Assembly (NCBI GenBank): GCA_029237695.1
Contig: JAQRGA010000042.1
Coordinates: 1-64,000 of the forward strand
Direction of reading: 5' to 3'
DNA length: 64,000 nucleotides
Origin: Conchocele bisecta
Lineage: Eukaryota; Mollusca; Bivalvia; Lucinida; Thyasiridae
In this document: piece by piece, positions 55,958 to 64,000 of the stretch
Layout: each line of letters begins with the position of its first letter
How positions within the stretch are numbered: position 1 is the first letter of the stretch
Program-made: the position numbers and the translations under genes
Notes under the pieces: model-generated
Seen by the model: only the letters and a program-made list of their open reading frames with translations
Told to the model about the DNA's origin: nothing
Databases searched by the model: none

Positions 55958-56758
55958 ATGACTATGAATACTCTAAAAAGAAATATGGAATATATATATT
56001 CCAAGTATAATCAACATAATCTAATACATCCTGATCCATTGGAATTTTTGTATAATTATAAAGAGAATAGGGATATTGAAATAGTAGGACTTATTGCATC
56101 ATCATTGGCATATGGTCGTGTGGCACAAATTTTAAAAAGCATTGATAAAATTTTATCTCCTATGGACACTTCACCATACTACTATATTACTGAAAATGAT
56201 CTATCGCAGTTCAGGAAGGACTTTAAAAATTTTAAGCATAGATTCACTACTGAAGAAAATATTATAAATTTACTACATGGGATAAAGGATACACTAAAAA
56301 GATATGGTTCTATCCAAAGCTGCTTTGCAACCTGCTACACTGAAGATGATAAAACTTATACCACAACATTAGAAAAATTCACAGATATTTTGAATAAATA
56401 TTTCACTAATAAAAGTTCTTATTTACTCCCAAGTCCAAAAAATGGAAGTGCATGTAAACGACTAATGCTCTATTTACGCTGGATGATTAGAGATGATAAT
56501 GTAGACACAGGATGTTGGAAAAATCTACCTGCAGGTAAGCTAATAATTCCATTAGATACTCATATGTATTTTATTTCAAAAAGCTTAAACTTTACAACAC
56601 GAAAATCAGCTAACTTGAAAACTGCAATTGAAATCACTGATAAGTTTAGAAAATTAGACCAAAATGATCCTGTAAAATATGATTTTTCTCTAACAAGATT
56701 TGGAATAAGAGATGATTTTCAGTATCACCATTTATTTAAAACTTTATTAGATCAATAG
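55958..56758 (+). CDS. TIGR02757 (DUF2400) family protein
   Basis: A 266-residue conserved bacterial protein of unknown function. Family features: HPDPLEFLYNYKENRDIEIVGLIASSLAYGRVAQIL near the N-terminus, KRLMLYLRWMIRDDNVDTGCWKNL, and LIIPLDTHMYFISKSL...DPVKYDFSLTRFGI. The LxxHD/THxxxI pattern has led some to suggest a helix-hairpin-helix, DNA-glycosylase-like fold. It stands alone between the flavodiiron terminator and the sulphur operon. Confidence 0.85.
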   Translation: MTMNTLKRNMEYIYSKYNQHNLIHPDPLEFLYNYKENRDIEIVGLIASSLAYGRVAQILKSIDKILSPMDTSPYYYITENDLSQFRKDFKNFKHRFTTEENIINLLHGIKDTLKRYGSIQSCFATCYTEDDKTYTTTLEKFTDILNKYFTNKSSYLLPSPKNGSACKRLMLYLRWMIRDDNVDTGCWKNLPAGKLIIPLDTHMYFISKSLNFTTRKSANLKTAIEITDKFRKLDQNDPVKYDFSLTRFGIRDDFQYHHLFKTLLDQ

Positions 56759-56935
56759 GAAATATACTATTTTACATAGCTAAAAAATCCTTATAATAAT
56801 TAATAGTTTTTGCAAATTATCAAATTAACAAAAAACTAAAAAAACTTCATTATTTATATTTTAGTACTTTACATATAATATATATATTGTAAACTTTTAT
56901 ATAAATATATTAAAATTATTAATTTGAATAATCTA

Positions 56936-57685
56936 ATGCAGCTGAATTTAAACGAAATCAACGAATCACTTGAAACTAAAAGTACTCTTGACATACTTCA
57001 ATGGTGTTATACTGCTTTTAATTTTTCAGAAATCAAACTTTCAACAAGTTTTGGTGCTGAAGGTATAGTCCTTATCGACATGCTGCTACGCACATGCAAA
57101 AATGCAAAAATATTTACTATCGATACTGGTAGAAATTTTTCTGAGACTTACAACACATGGCAGAAAGTTGTGGATAAGTATAATATTGATATAGAAGTTT
57201 ACTCACCTAATTCAAAGGACTTATTAAATTTAACAAGATCAAAAGGTCCTAATCTCTTTTATTTAAATGCGAAAAATAGACAACAATGTTGCTATATTAG
57301 AAAAGTTAAACCTATGAAAAAAGCACTGCAAGGTGTAAAATTATGGATATCGGCACTGAGAAGAGAACAATCAGCACAAAGAAAGGATATCAGTATTCTA
57401 GAGTGGAATAATCTGCATAATTTATATAAATTAAATCCGTTGGCAAAATGGTCTGAAGTAACTGTATGGGATTATATTAGGAATAATAATTTGCCATATA
57501 ATAAACTATATGATAGCGGCTACCCCACTATTGGCTGTGCACCATGTTCTAGACCTGTTCGCCCAGCACAAAATATCAGAAGCGGTAGATGGTGGTGGGA
57601 AGAAGATGAACAAAGAGAATGTGGCATACATATAGTTGACGGCAAATTGATAAGTAAAAAAGATTCATTGAATTGGAATATTTGA
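56936..57685 (+). CDS. cysH: Assimilatory adenylyl-sulphate (APS) reductase
   Basis: It reduces adenylyl sulphate to sulphite. The PP-loop fold starts LSTSFGAEGIVLIDMLL, with DTGRNFSETY; the iron-sulphur cysteines are in QQCCYIRKVKP and GCAPCSRPV, the CC...CxxC set that marks the 4Fe-4S, APS-using form rather than the PAPS form. The C-terminal GRWWWEEDEQRECGIH carries the catalytic cysteine. ATG 56936 is preferred to TTG 56924, although neither has a good ribosome-binding site. It heads the sulphur operon; no sulphite reductase gene is in the window. Confidence 0.93.
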   Translation: MQLNLNEINESLETKSTLDILQWCYTAFNFSEIKLSTSFGAEGIVLIDMLLRTCKNAKIFTIDTGRNFSETYNTWQKVVDKYNIDIEVYSPNSKDLLNLTRSKGPNLFYLNAKNRQQCCYIRKVKPMKKALQGVKLWISALRREQSAQRKDISILEWNNLHNLYKLNPLAKWSEVTVWDYIRNNNLPYNKLYDSGYPTIGCAPCSRPVRPAQNIRSGRWWWEEDEQRECGIHIVDGKLISKKDSLNWNI

Positions 57686-57687
57686 GT

Positions 57688-58122
57688 ATGAAATTAACAA
57701 TAAAAACAAGATACAGTCTTAGAATTTTAGTACAACTGGCAATGAATAGAAATAAACAGGCACTCAAAGGAAAAGAAATAGCCGACAAACAGAAAATATC
57801 TGAACCTTATTTAGAACAAATTATGATCCCACTCAAAACTTCTGCATTAGTTAAAACGATTAGAGGATGTAACGGTGGCTACGCACTAAATAAATCTCCA
57901 GAATCAATCACTGTTTTAGACATATTAGAGCTGTTTGAAGGAAAAATAGAATTTACAGACTCTATTCATCAAAAATATAAATATAGTCTTTTAAATAATT
58001 GTCCGACAGATCCTATTTGGATAAAGTTATCAAATATACTGGCAGATGAAGCACGAAAAATTAAACTTGAAGATGTTATTAAAGAATGCCAAAATTCAAA
58101 TATTCAGGAGTACGTAATATGA
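57688..58122 (+). CDS. Rrf2-family regulator of the sulphur operon (CymR-like)
   Basis: A 144-residue winged-helix regulator: MKLTIKTRYSLRILVQLAMN, KEIADKQKISEPYLEQIMIPLK, VKTIRGCNGGYALNKSPESITVLDILELFEG. The three-cysteine Fe-S cluster of IscR is missing: only one cysteine (LLNNCPTDPIW) lies in that region. This is closer to CymR, which controls cysteine genes and works with cysteine synthase, and here cysK follows with an ATGA overlap. It starts 2 bases after the cysH stop. Confidence 0.9.
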   Translation: MKLTIKTRYSLRILVQLAMNRNKQALKGKEIADKQKISEPYLEQIMIPLKTSALVKTIRGCNGGYALNKSPESITVLDILELFEGKIEFTDSIHQKYKYSLLNNCPTDPIWIKLSNILADEARKIKLEDVIKECQNSNIQEYVI

Positions 58123-59039
58123 AAATATATGAAAATATAAGTGAATTGATAGGTAGGACACCCTTAGTGAAATTAAATAAATCAACCGAGAACTTATCCG
58201 CGAATATATTTGCTAAACTTGAATTTTATAACCCTACAGCAAGTATTAAGGATAGAATCGCTGTCAACATGATTGATAATGCTGAAAAAAAAGGATTGCT
58301 AAAACAAGGAGGGACAATAATTGAACCTACAAGCGGTAACACAGGGCTTGGACTTGCGATGATTGCTGCTTCCAGAGGTTATAATTTAATCATCACAATG
58401 CCAGAGACAATGTCAGTTGAACGACAAAAATTAATGCAGCAACTTGGGGCAGAAATAATATTAACTGACGGCAGTCTTGGAATGCAGGGAGCTATAACAA
58501 AAGCTAAAGAAATTCATAATGCAACAACAGCTTCCTATATGCCTCAGCAATTTAAAAACCCGTCAAATCCTGAAATACACTATAATACAACAGGACCTGA
58601 AATTTGGGCTGACACCGATGGCAGGGTAGATATTTTAGTAGCAGGTGTTGGAACAGGAGGCACAATAACAGGAATAGGTAGATATCTTAAAGAAAAAAAT
58701 TCTAATATTAAAATTGTTGCAGTAGAGCCTGAAACCTCAGCTGTTTTATCGGGTGAAGCACCAGGAAAACATGGTATTCAGGGTATTGGTGCAGGTTTTA
58801 TACCAGAAATATTAGACAGAGATTTATTAGATAAGATCATTAAGATTTCGGATAAAAAAGCTATTCAAGAAGCTAAGAACTTATCAAGAAAAGAAGGAAT
58901 TTTAGCAGGAATAAGCTCAGGTGCTGCTTTTAGTGCTGCTTTAGAGTTAGCGGGTAAAAATGAGAACAGGAATAAAAATATCGTAGTAATTTTACCTGAT
59001 ACAGGTGAAAGATATTTATCAACAAGTTTATTTTCCTAA
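58119..59039 (+). CDS. cysK: Cysteine synthase (O-acetylserine sulphhydrylase)
   Basis: A 306-residue PLP enzyme joining O-acetylserine and sulphide to cysteine. The PLP lysine is in NPTASIKDRIAVNMI, the substrate loop is EPTSGNTGLGLAMIAA, and GVGTGGTITGIGRYL binds the phosphate. ATG 58119 with AGGAG upstream is used; it overlaps the regulator's stop as ATGA. The link to the Rrf2 gene fits a CymR-CysK sensing complex, which is inference. Confidence 0.95.
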   Translation: MKIYENISELIGRTPLVKLNKSTENLSANIFAKLEFYNPTASIKDRIAVNMIDNAEKKGLLKQGGTIIEPTSGNTGLGLAMIAASRGYNLIITMPETMSVERQKLMQQLGAEIILTDGSLGMQGAITKAKEIHNATTASYMPQQFKNPSNPEIHYNTTGPEIWADTDGRVDILVAGVGTGGTITGIGRYLKEKNSNIKIVAVEPETSAVLSGEAPGKHGIQGIGAGFIPEILDRDLLDKIIKISDKKAIQEAKNLSRKEGILAGISSGAAFSAALELAGKNENRNKNIVVILPDTGERYLSTSLFS

Positions 59040-59129
59040 TATTCAGGTAAAAAATTTACAAAGTCGTAGAATATCAAAAATTTAATAATATAGATAAAGT
59101 AATAAATAGATATATTTTAGGAGAAAATA

Positions 59130-60419
59130 ATGAGTAAACTTGGTGATTCAACAATTAGTCTACATGGAAGCTATCATTCAGATCCGATAACAGGTGCATG
59201 TGCAGTTCCAATATATCAAACTGCAAGCTATGTATTCAAATCAACAGAACATGCAGCAAATTTATTTGCCCTTAAAGAGTTTGGAAATATATATACAAGA
59301 TTAATGAATCCAACTTCAGATGTACTTGAAAAGCGTATAGCTGAAATTGAAGGTGGAACAGCCGCTTTAGCAACTGCCAGCGGAATGTCTGCTATTTTTT
59401 TAGCAGTAACAAATATAGCAAAAGCTGGTGATCATATTATTTCGTCAGGATCTCTTTATGGAGGAACTGAAACCTTATTCAGATATACTCTGCCCGGATT
59501 CGGAATCAAAGTTACATTTATAGAAGAGTTTACTTCTGAAAATATAACAAATGCTATTAGAGATAATACAAAACTTGTTTATGGCGAAACAATAGGAAAT
59601 CCTAAAGGTGATGTTCCTGATCTAAAAGCCATTACAAAAACAGCACATTTAGAAAATCTTCCTGTTATTATTGATAATACCTTTGCACCTATGTTTTGCA
59701 AACCAATTGAACATGGAGCAGATATAGTTGTTCATTCTACAACAAAATGGATCGGTGGACATGGAACCTCTGTGGGAGGTATTATTGTTGACAGTGGCAA
59801 TTTCGACTGGTCTTCAGGGCGATTTCCAGATTTCACTACTCCTGATCCAAGTTATCATGGCGTAGTTTACTGGGATGCTTTAGGCAATGTTCCAGGGGTC
59901 GGAAATATTGCATTTATAACAAAAGCTAGAGTTCAGGGATTAAGAAATATAGGACCATGCCCGAGCCCGACAAATTCATTTAACATATTACAGGGTCTGG
60001 AAACACTCTCTTTACGAATACAAAAGCATAATTATAACGCACTTAAGCTTGCTGAATATTTAGATACTAATAATCTCGTAAAAAGTGTCAATTATACGGG
60101 ACTGCCTTCACATGCCTATCATAAAATAGCAAAAAAATATTTATCAAATGGATTTGGTTCTGTATTAAGCTTCGAAGTAAAGGGTGGAGCAGCATCTGCA
60201 TTAAAGTTCATTGACAGTGTCAAAATAGTTAAGCATCTTGCAAATGTAGGAGATGCTAGGACTTTAATAATTCATCCAGGTTCAACTACGCATCAACAAC
60301 TTTCTGACGAGGCTAAAAAAGTTGCAGGAATTACAGATGAAACAATTCGTGTAGCGATAGGCATTGAAGATATTGAAGATATTATCGCCGACTTTGAACA
60401 GGCATTAATCTGCATCTAA
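59130..60419 (+). CDS. metY: O-acetylhomoserine sulphhydrylase
   Basis: A 429-residue Cys/Met-metabolism PLP enzyme making homocysteine from O-acetylhomoserine and sulphide. Features: TASYVFKSTEHAANLFALKEFGNIYTRLMNPT, LATASGMSAIFLAV, the PLP lysine in VHSTTKWIGGHGTSVGG, and the end HPGSTTHQQLSDEAKKVAGI...GIEDIEDIIAD. The length and large insert are typical of MetY rather than MetB. AGGAG precedes the ATG. Confidence 0.94.
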   Translation: MSKLGDSTISLHGSYHSDPITGACAVPIYQTASYVFKSTEHAANLFALKEFGNIYTRLMNPTSDVLEKRIAEIEGGTAALATASGMSAIFLAVTNIAKAGDHIISSGSLYGGTETLFRYTLPGFGIKVTFIEEFTSENITNAIRDNTKLVYGETIGNPKGDVPDLKAITKTAHLENLPVIIDNTFAPMFCKPIEHGADIVVHSTTKWIGGHGTSVGGIIVDSGNFDWSSGRFPDFTTPDPSYHGVVYWDALGNVPGVGNIAFITKARVQGLRNIGPCPSPTNSFNILQGLETLSLRIQKHNYNALKLAEYLDTNNLVKSVNYTGLPSHAYHKIAKKYLSNGFGSVLSFEVKGGAASALKFIDSVKIVKHLANVGDARTLIIHPGSTTHQQLSDEAKKVAGITDETIRVAIGIEDIEDIIADFEQALICI

Positions 60420-60430
60420 AACTAATTAAA

Positions 60431-61558
60431 ATGAAACGTATTTTTTTAGATTATAATTCTACCACACCTGTAAACAAAGAAGTTCTAGATGTAATGTTGC
60501 CGTATTTTCATGAAAAATACGGCAATCCTTCCAGTACTCATGACTTTGGTCAAAAGGTTATTCATGCTATGGATAATGCACGATTACAGGTTGCTGAATT
60601 CATAGATTCAAAAGCAGATGAAATTATTTTTACAGGCAGCGGTACAGAATCAAACAATCTTGCTTTAATTGGTCTTGCATATAAAAAGAAAAAGAAAAAA
60701 AATCATATCATTACAAGTATCATTGAACATAGTTCTATATTTAATACATGTAAATTTCTTGAAAATAATGGATTTGATGTAACTTATCTACCAGTTGACA
60801 GTATAGGTCAAATTTCAGTTGAAGATGTAAAATCTGCTATTACGGATAAGACTATTTTGATATCAATAATGCTTGCTAATAATGAAACAGGTGCAATTCA
60901 AAATATTGAAGAAATATCTAAAATAGCTGAAGAAAATAGAGCTTATATGCACACAGACGCAATACAGGCATCAGGCAAAATCAGACTTGATGTAAATAAA
61001 TTAGGTGTTGATCTTCTATCAATTTCAGCTCATAAAATATATGGGCCCAAAGGCATTGGTGCATTATATATAAGACGTGGAATAAGCATAGCTCCTATAA
61101 CTTATGGTGGTGGTCAAGAAAGAAAGATCAGATCAGGCACTGAAAATGTTCCATCTATTGCAGGTTTAGGCAAAGCATGTGAAATCGCAAATAGAGATCT
61201 TGATAAAAATATATCCAATTTAACGAAGTTGCGAAATACATTGGAATCAGGAATATTAAAAAATATACATAAAACAAAAGTTAACGGTCTCTCTGAGCAT
61301 AGAGTTGCAAATACAACAAATATAAGCTTTTCAGGTGAAGAAAGTGAATCATTACTTATTAAACTGGACTTAAATGGCATTGCTGTCTCTACGGGTTCTG
61401 CCTGCGGTACAGCAAGCAGCGAAGCTTCACGACCTCTTAAAGCAATGGGATTATCAGCAAAAGAACTCTATAGTTCATTAAGATTTTCTATAGGACTTGG
61501 CACAACAATGGAAGATATAGAGCATACTATAGATGTGCTTAAAGAGCTTGTTAAATAA
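60431..61558 (+). CDS. Cysteine desulphurase (NifS/IscS family)
   Basis: A 375-residue PLP enzyme that takes sulphur from cysteine as an enzyme persulphide. The PLP lysine is Lys202 in SAHKIYGPKGIGALY, and the catalytic Cys325 is in STGSACGTASSEASRP. DYNSTTPVN opens the protein. The gene lies 11 bases after metY and before mnmA, so it probably supplies sulphur for tRNA 2-thiouridine and perhaps iron-sulphur clusters. No IscU-like scaffold gene is beside it. Confidence 0.95.
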   Translation: MKRIFLDYNSTTPVNKEVLDVMLPYFHEKYGNPSSTHDFGQKVIHAMDNARLQVAEFIDSKADEIIFTGSGTESNNLALIGLAYKKKKKKNHIITSIIEHSSIFNTCKFLENNGFDVTYLPVDSIGQISVEDVKSAITDKTILISIMLANNETGAIQNIEEISKIAEENRAYMHTDAIQASGKIRLDVNKLGVDLLSISAHKIYGPKGIGALYIRRGISIAPITYGGGQERKIRSGTENVPSIAGLGKACEIANRDLDKNISNLTKLRNTLESGILKNIHKTKVNGLSEHRVANTTNISFSGEESESLLIKLDLNGIAVSTGSACGTASSEASRPLKAMGLSAKELYSSLRFSIGLGTTMEDIEHTIDVLKELVK

Positions 61559-61715
61559 CAATATAATATTAATTTAGTAAAAACATTAAAAATAGCATAC
61601 AGCTAATGCTAAAGCTCGTAGCGGTAGTATAGTCGTGGATTTAAATAAAAAACTTATTAAAACCTAAATCTTAAAAGCTGATAACTGTTTCTGAATAGAA
61701 ACCATATAAAATTAT

Positions 61716-62801
61716 ATGAACACAAAAAAAAAATCTATTATCGTTGCATTGAGCGGTGGTGTTGACTCATCAGTAGCCGCTTCAATCTATCTTGAAAAAG
61801 GCTTTAATGTCATTGCTGTTACACTAAAAATGAAATCATGTAATGACAGCAATGAAAAAACTAAGGCCTGCTGTGGACTGGATGATAATATACAGGCAAG
61901 ACTTGTAGCTGAAAAACTAGATATACCTCACTATTTTTTAGATGTCAGAGAACAATTTAAAAAAAAAATTCTTCAATATGCCTGGAATGAATATAGTATT
62001 GCTAGAACACCTAACCCATGTATCCTATGCAACTATTATTTGAAATTCGGTGCCTTACTTGATTTTGCAAAAAAACTTGAAACAATCGGAGTAGTTACAG
62101 GTCATTATGCAATCATAAATAGAAATAATGCGAATAAAGTAACTCTATTTAAAGGTCTCGATGATTTAAAGAATCAAACTTATTTCCTATCTGCATTGAC
62201 CCAAGAACAGCTTAATTATTCATATATGCCGCTTGGAGAACTTAAAAAAACTGAAGTTAGAGATATTGCTGATAAATTAGGGCTTCCAAATGCAAAAAAA
62301 ACGGAAAGTCAGGATGCATGTTTTGGATATAAAGGCGAGACTTTTGCACATACACTTTCAAAAGTTTTTGAACACAAAGCAGTAAAAGGAAATATTATTA
62401 ACGAGTCAGGCAAAATTGTTGGTAGACACAAAGGAATAGAAAATTTTACAATCGGTCAAAGAAGGGGTTTAGGGGTAGCTTTAGGAAAACCTGCCTATGT
62501 AAGTAATATTAGCCTAAAAAATAACAGAGTAACACTAAGCACTGATCTAGATAATCTTTTATGTTTTAAATTCAATGCAGTAAAAATGAACTGGCTTGAC
62601 TTTAAATATGATGATTTTAAATGTGAAGTTCAAACAAGATACAGACAGACACCTCAACCTGCAACTGTCTATAAAATAGATAATAATAATGCTATTATAG
62701 AGCTTAAAACTCCATTAAGAGCTGTTACTCCAGGACAGAGATTGGCTATTTACAATGGTGACCAACTAATTGCCGGTGGGTGGATAGATAAAATTTTCTA
62801 A
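61716..62801 (+). CDS. mnmA: tRNA-specific 2-thiouridylase
   Basis: It thiolates U34 of tRNAs for Lys, Glu and Gln. The ATP loop SGGVDS is at residues 13-18; the two catalytic cysteines are Cys102 in NPCILCN and Cys202 in SQDACFGY; FTIGQRRGLGVALGKPAYV and the C-terminal beta domain are complete. It has 361 residues, normal. Placing it after a cysteine desulphurase gene fits a sulphur-donor partnership. Confidence 0.96.
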   Translation: MNTKKKSIIVALSGGVDSSVAASIYLEKGFNVIAVTLKMKSCNDSNEKTKACCGLDDNIQARLVAEKLDIPHYFLDVREQFKKKILQYAWNEYSIARTPNPCILCNYYLKFGALLDFAKKLETIGVVTGHYAIINRNNANKVTLFKGLDDLKNQTYFLSALTQEQLNYSYMPLGELKKTEVRDIADKLGLPNAKKTESQDACFGYKGETFAHTLSKVFEHKAVKGNIINESGKIVGRHKGIENFTIGQRRGLGVALGKPAYVSNISLKNNRVTLSTDLDNLLCFKFNAVKMNWLDFKYDDFKCEVQTRYRQTPQPATVYKIDNNNAIIELKTPLRAVTPGQRLAIYNGDQLIAGGWIDKIF

Positions 62802-63059
62802 TTATCAATCAATACTACCATTAAGAAATAGCTTAAAATACGTATCTTGTAAGTAGAAAAAAATTGAATTATGATCTAAAACGGTAGTTTTTACTACTTT
62901 ACTACCAAGTTTAAATCAGGAGCATCGTTTATATGATAATTGTTCCATACATCGTTATTTTGTAATATCTTTTGATGTATTACACTAAAAGATACAAAAA
63001 ATGCAGAGTTTTTTATATAAATAAAAACTTATAAATTATCCTGCAGTCAAGATTTATAA
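62802..63059. other. Gene-free spacer between convergent genes
   Basis: AT-rich, 258 bases between mnmA and the end of the aminotransferase gene. No strong terminator is seen for either gene. Confidence 0.4.
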
Positions 63060-64000
63060 TTAAGCTTTAGATAAAACATGTTTGATAGCTTCAACAACAT
63101 CATCGACATCAGATTCACTCATACCGGGAAACAATGGAATAGAGCACATTCTATCTGAGTTCCATTCAGTATTAACTAATGAGTCCGCTTTAATCGTCAT
63201 TGTTTCACGATAATATTTTTGAACATGCACAGCAAGAAAATGTAAACCTGTTCCAATATTTAGTTTTTTTAACTCTTCCATGAATGTATTTCTAGATATT
63301 TTATCAGATACAACTCTAACAATAAAAAGATTCCAAGTATGGATAAAATCATAATCAGGATCTTTAAGAGTCTGAATACCTTCAATATTTTTAATCTTTT
63401 CTCTGTACATCATTGCTATTTTTGTACGTTCTTTATTAAATTCATTAATTTTAGCAAGCTGTCTAACACCGAGGACTGCAGAAATATCAGTCATATTATA
63501 TTTAAATCCGGGAGCAACTACCTCTGCCTGAGGTACTCTTCCCAAAGTTTTACGCTCAAATGCATCAACTCCAAGACCATGAAATTTTAGCTGCCTAATT
63601 TTTTTAATTAACTCAGAATCATTACTTGTAAACATGCCCCCTTCCCCAGTTGTAATATTCTTAATAGGATGGAAAGAATATATTGCTGTATTATTAATTC
63701 CGCCTACGTGCCGCCCTTTGTAAAAAGTTCCCAATGCATGAGCTGCATCTTCAACCACAGTTATACTATGCTCTGCCGCAACAGCATTTATACTGTCTAA
63801 ATCAGCTGCAGCTCCGGCATAATGAACAGGAATAATGAGTTTAGTTTTAATGGTAATACATTTTTTTACTGTTTCACCTGTGATCATTAAAGTATCACGA
63901 TCAACATCTGCAAATATCGGTACTGCACCTGCCATAGTTATCATATTAATTGTAGAAACCCATGTCAATGAAGGAGTAATAACTTCATCTCCTGGTCCAA
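63060..64000 (-). CDS. DegT/DnrJ/EryC1/StrS-family sugar aminotransferase, cut by the window edge
   Basis: A PLP aminotransferase of nucleotide-sugar metabolism (ArnB/PseC type); about 313 C-terminal residues are inside the window. The frame continues to base 64000 as GPGDEVITPSLTWVSTINMI, so the true start is beyond the edge. VEDAAHALGTFYKGRHVGG and the PLP lysine in AIYSFHPIKNITTGEGGMF are clear. The closing region binds the sugar (TGLHFLAVHVQKYY). It probably makes a 4-amino sugar for a surface glycan; the exact sugar cannot be told. Confidence 0.93.
   Translation of the reverse strand, partial: GPGDEVITPSLTWVSTINMITMAGAVPIFADVDRDTLMITGETVKKCITIKTKLIIPVHYAGAAADLDSINAVAAEHSITVVEDAAHALGTFYKGRHVGGINNTAIYSFHPIKNITTGEGGMFTSNDSELIKKIRQLKFHGLGVDAFERKTLGRVPQAEVVAPGFKYNMTDISAVLGVRQLAKINEFNKERTKIAMMYREKIKNIEGIQTLKDPDYDFIHTWNLFIVRVVSDKISRNTFMEELKKLNIGTGLHFLAVHVQKYYRETMTIKADSLVNTEWNSDRMCSIPLFPGMSESDVDDVVEAIKHVLSKA

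Overview
The window is strongly AT-rich bacterial chromosome of an anaerobe or microaerophile. Support for that lifestyle is a tungsten-type aldehyde:ferredoxin oxidoreductase, an iron-sulphur L-serine dehydratase, a flavodiiron protein, rubredoxin, two ferritin-like proteins and the two-subunit glycine dehydrogenase. The pseudopilins carry K/F/H-(F)-TLIEL type leaders without the usual Gly before the cleavage site, and one has the phrase VVISIIAILAAMLLP. From memory this style is common in Lentisphaerota and other PVC bacteria, so I lean to that group; no rRNA or marker protein in the window proves it.

Layout: (1) 1-3.1 kb: start of der, a gutted ruvB remnant, a coiled-coil/zinc-ribbon protein and an EIIA-like protein. 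(2) 3.1-7.5 kb: glycine cleavage operon gcvT-gcvH-gcvPA-gcvPB on the minus strand with a clear terminator. (3) 7.8-18 kb: an exported protein, tRNA-Pro, a minus-strand type II secretion/type IV pilus pseudopilin operon (two GspG-like, GspH-, GspI-, GspJ-like and a 932-residue GspK-like protein), and a divergent secreted metallopeptidase. This operon holds several simple repeats, including an 11-bp array that throws the GspK-like start out of frame, and a decayed copy of its own genes. (4) 18-31.8 kb: two MFS transporters, nadC, tilS, tRNA-Leu, an ArsR regulator divergent from a four-domain persulphide/CoA-disulphide reductase fusion, a LysR regulator, a PqiA-like protein, molbindin and serine dehydratase. 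(5) 32-46 kb: glycosyltransferase, Gfo/Idh oxidoreductase, gyrB, UbiB-like kinase, nadD-rsfS-hypothetical-rodA, and an ion permease next to an EIIA-CBS protein. (6) 46-54 kb: tRNA-Val, broken genes (small membrane protein, AlkD-like, XdhC-like), the aldehyde oxidoreductase, adenosine deaminase, purine nucleoside phosphorylase, ferritin, and a reverse rubrerythrin split by a decayed insertion sequence. (7) 54-64 kb: ferritin-like protein, flavodiiron protein, then a sulphur operon (APS reductase, Rrf2 regulator, cysK, metY, cysteine desulphurase, mnmA) and the end of a DegT-family aminotransferase gene.

Genes that appear to work together: serine dehydratase and glycine cleavage degrade serine and glycine; adenosine deaminase and purine nucleoside phosphorylase form a purine salvage pair; the sulphur operon takes APS to sulphide, cysteine, homocysteine and tRNA thiolation; ferritin, flavodiiron protein and rubredoxin handle oxygen and iron. 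At least seven broken genes are visible in 64 kb, including two DNA repair genes (ruvB, alkD). That suggests a genome in active decay, perhaps host-associated, though no host signal is seen directly.
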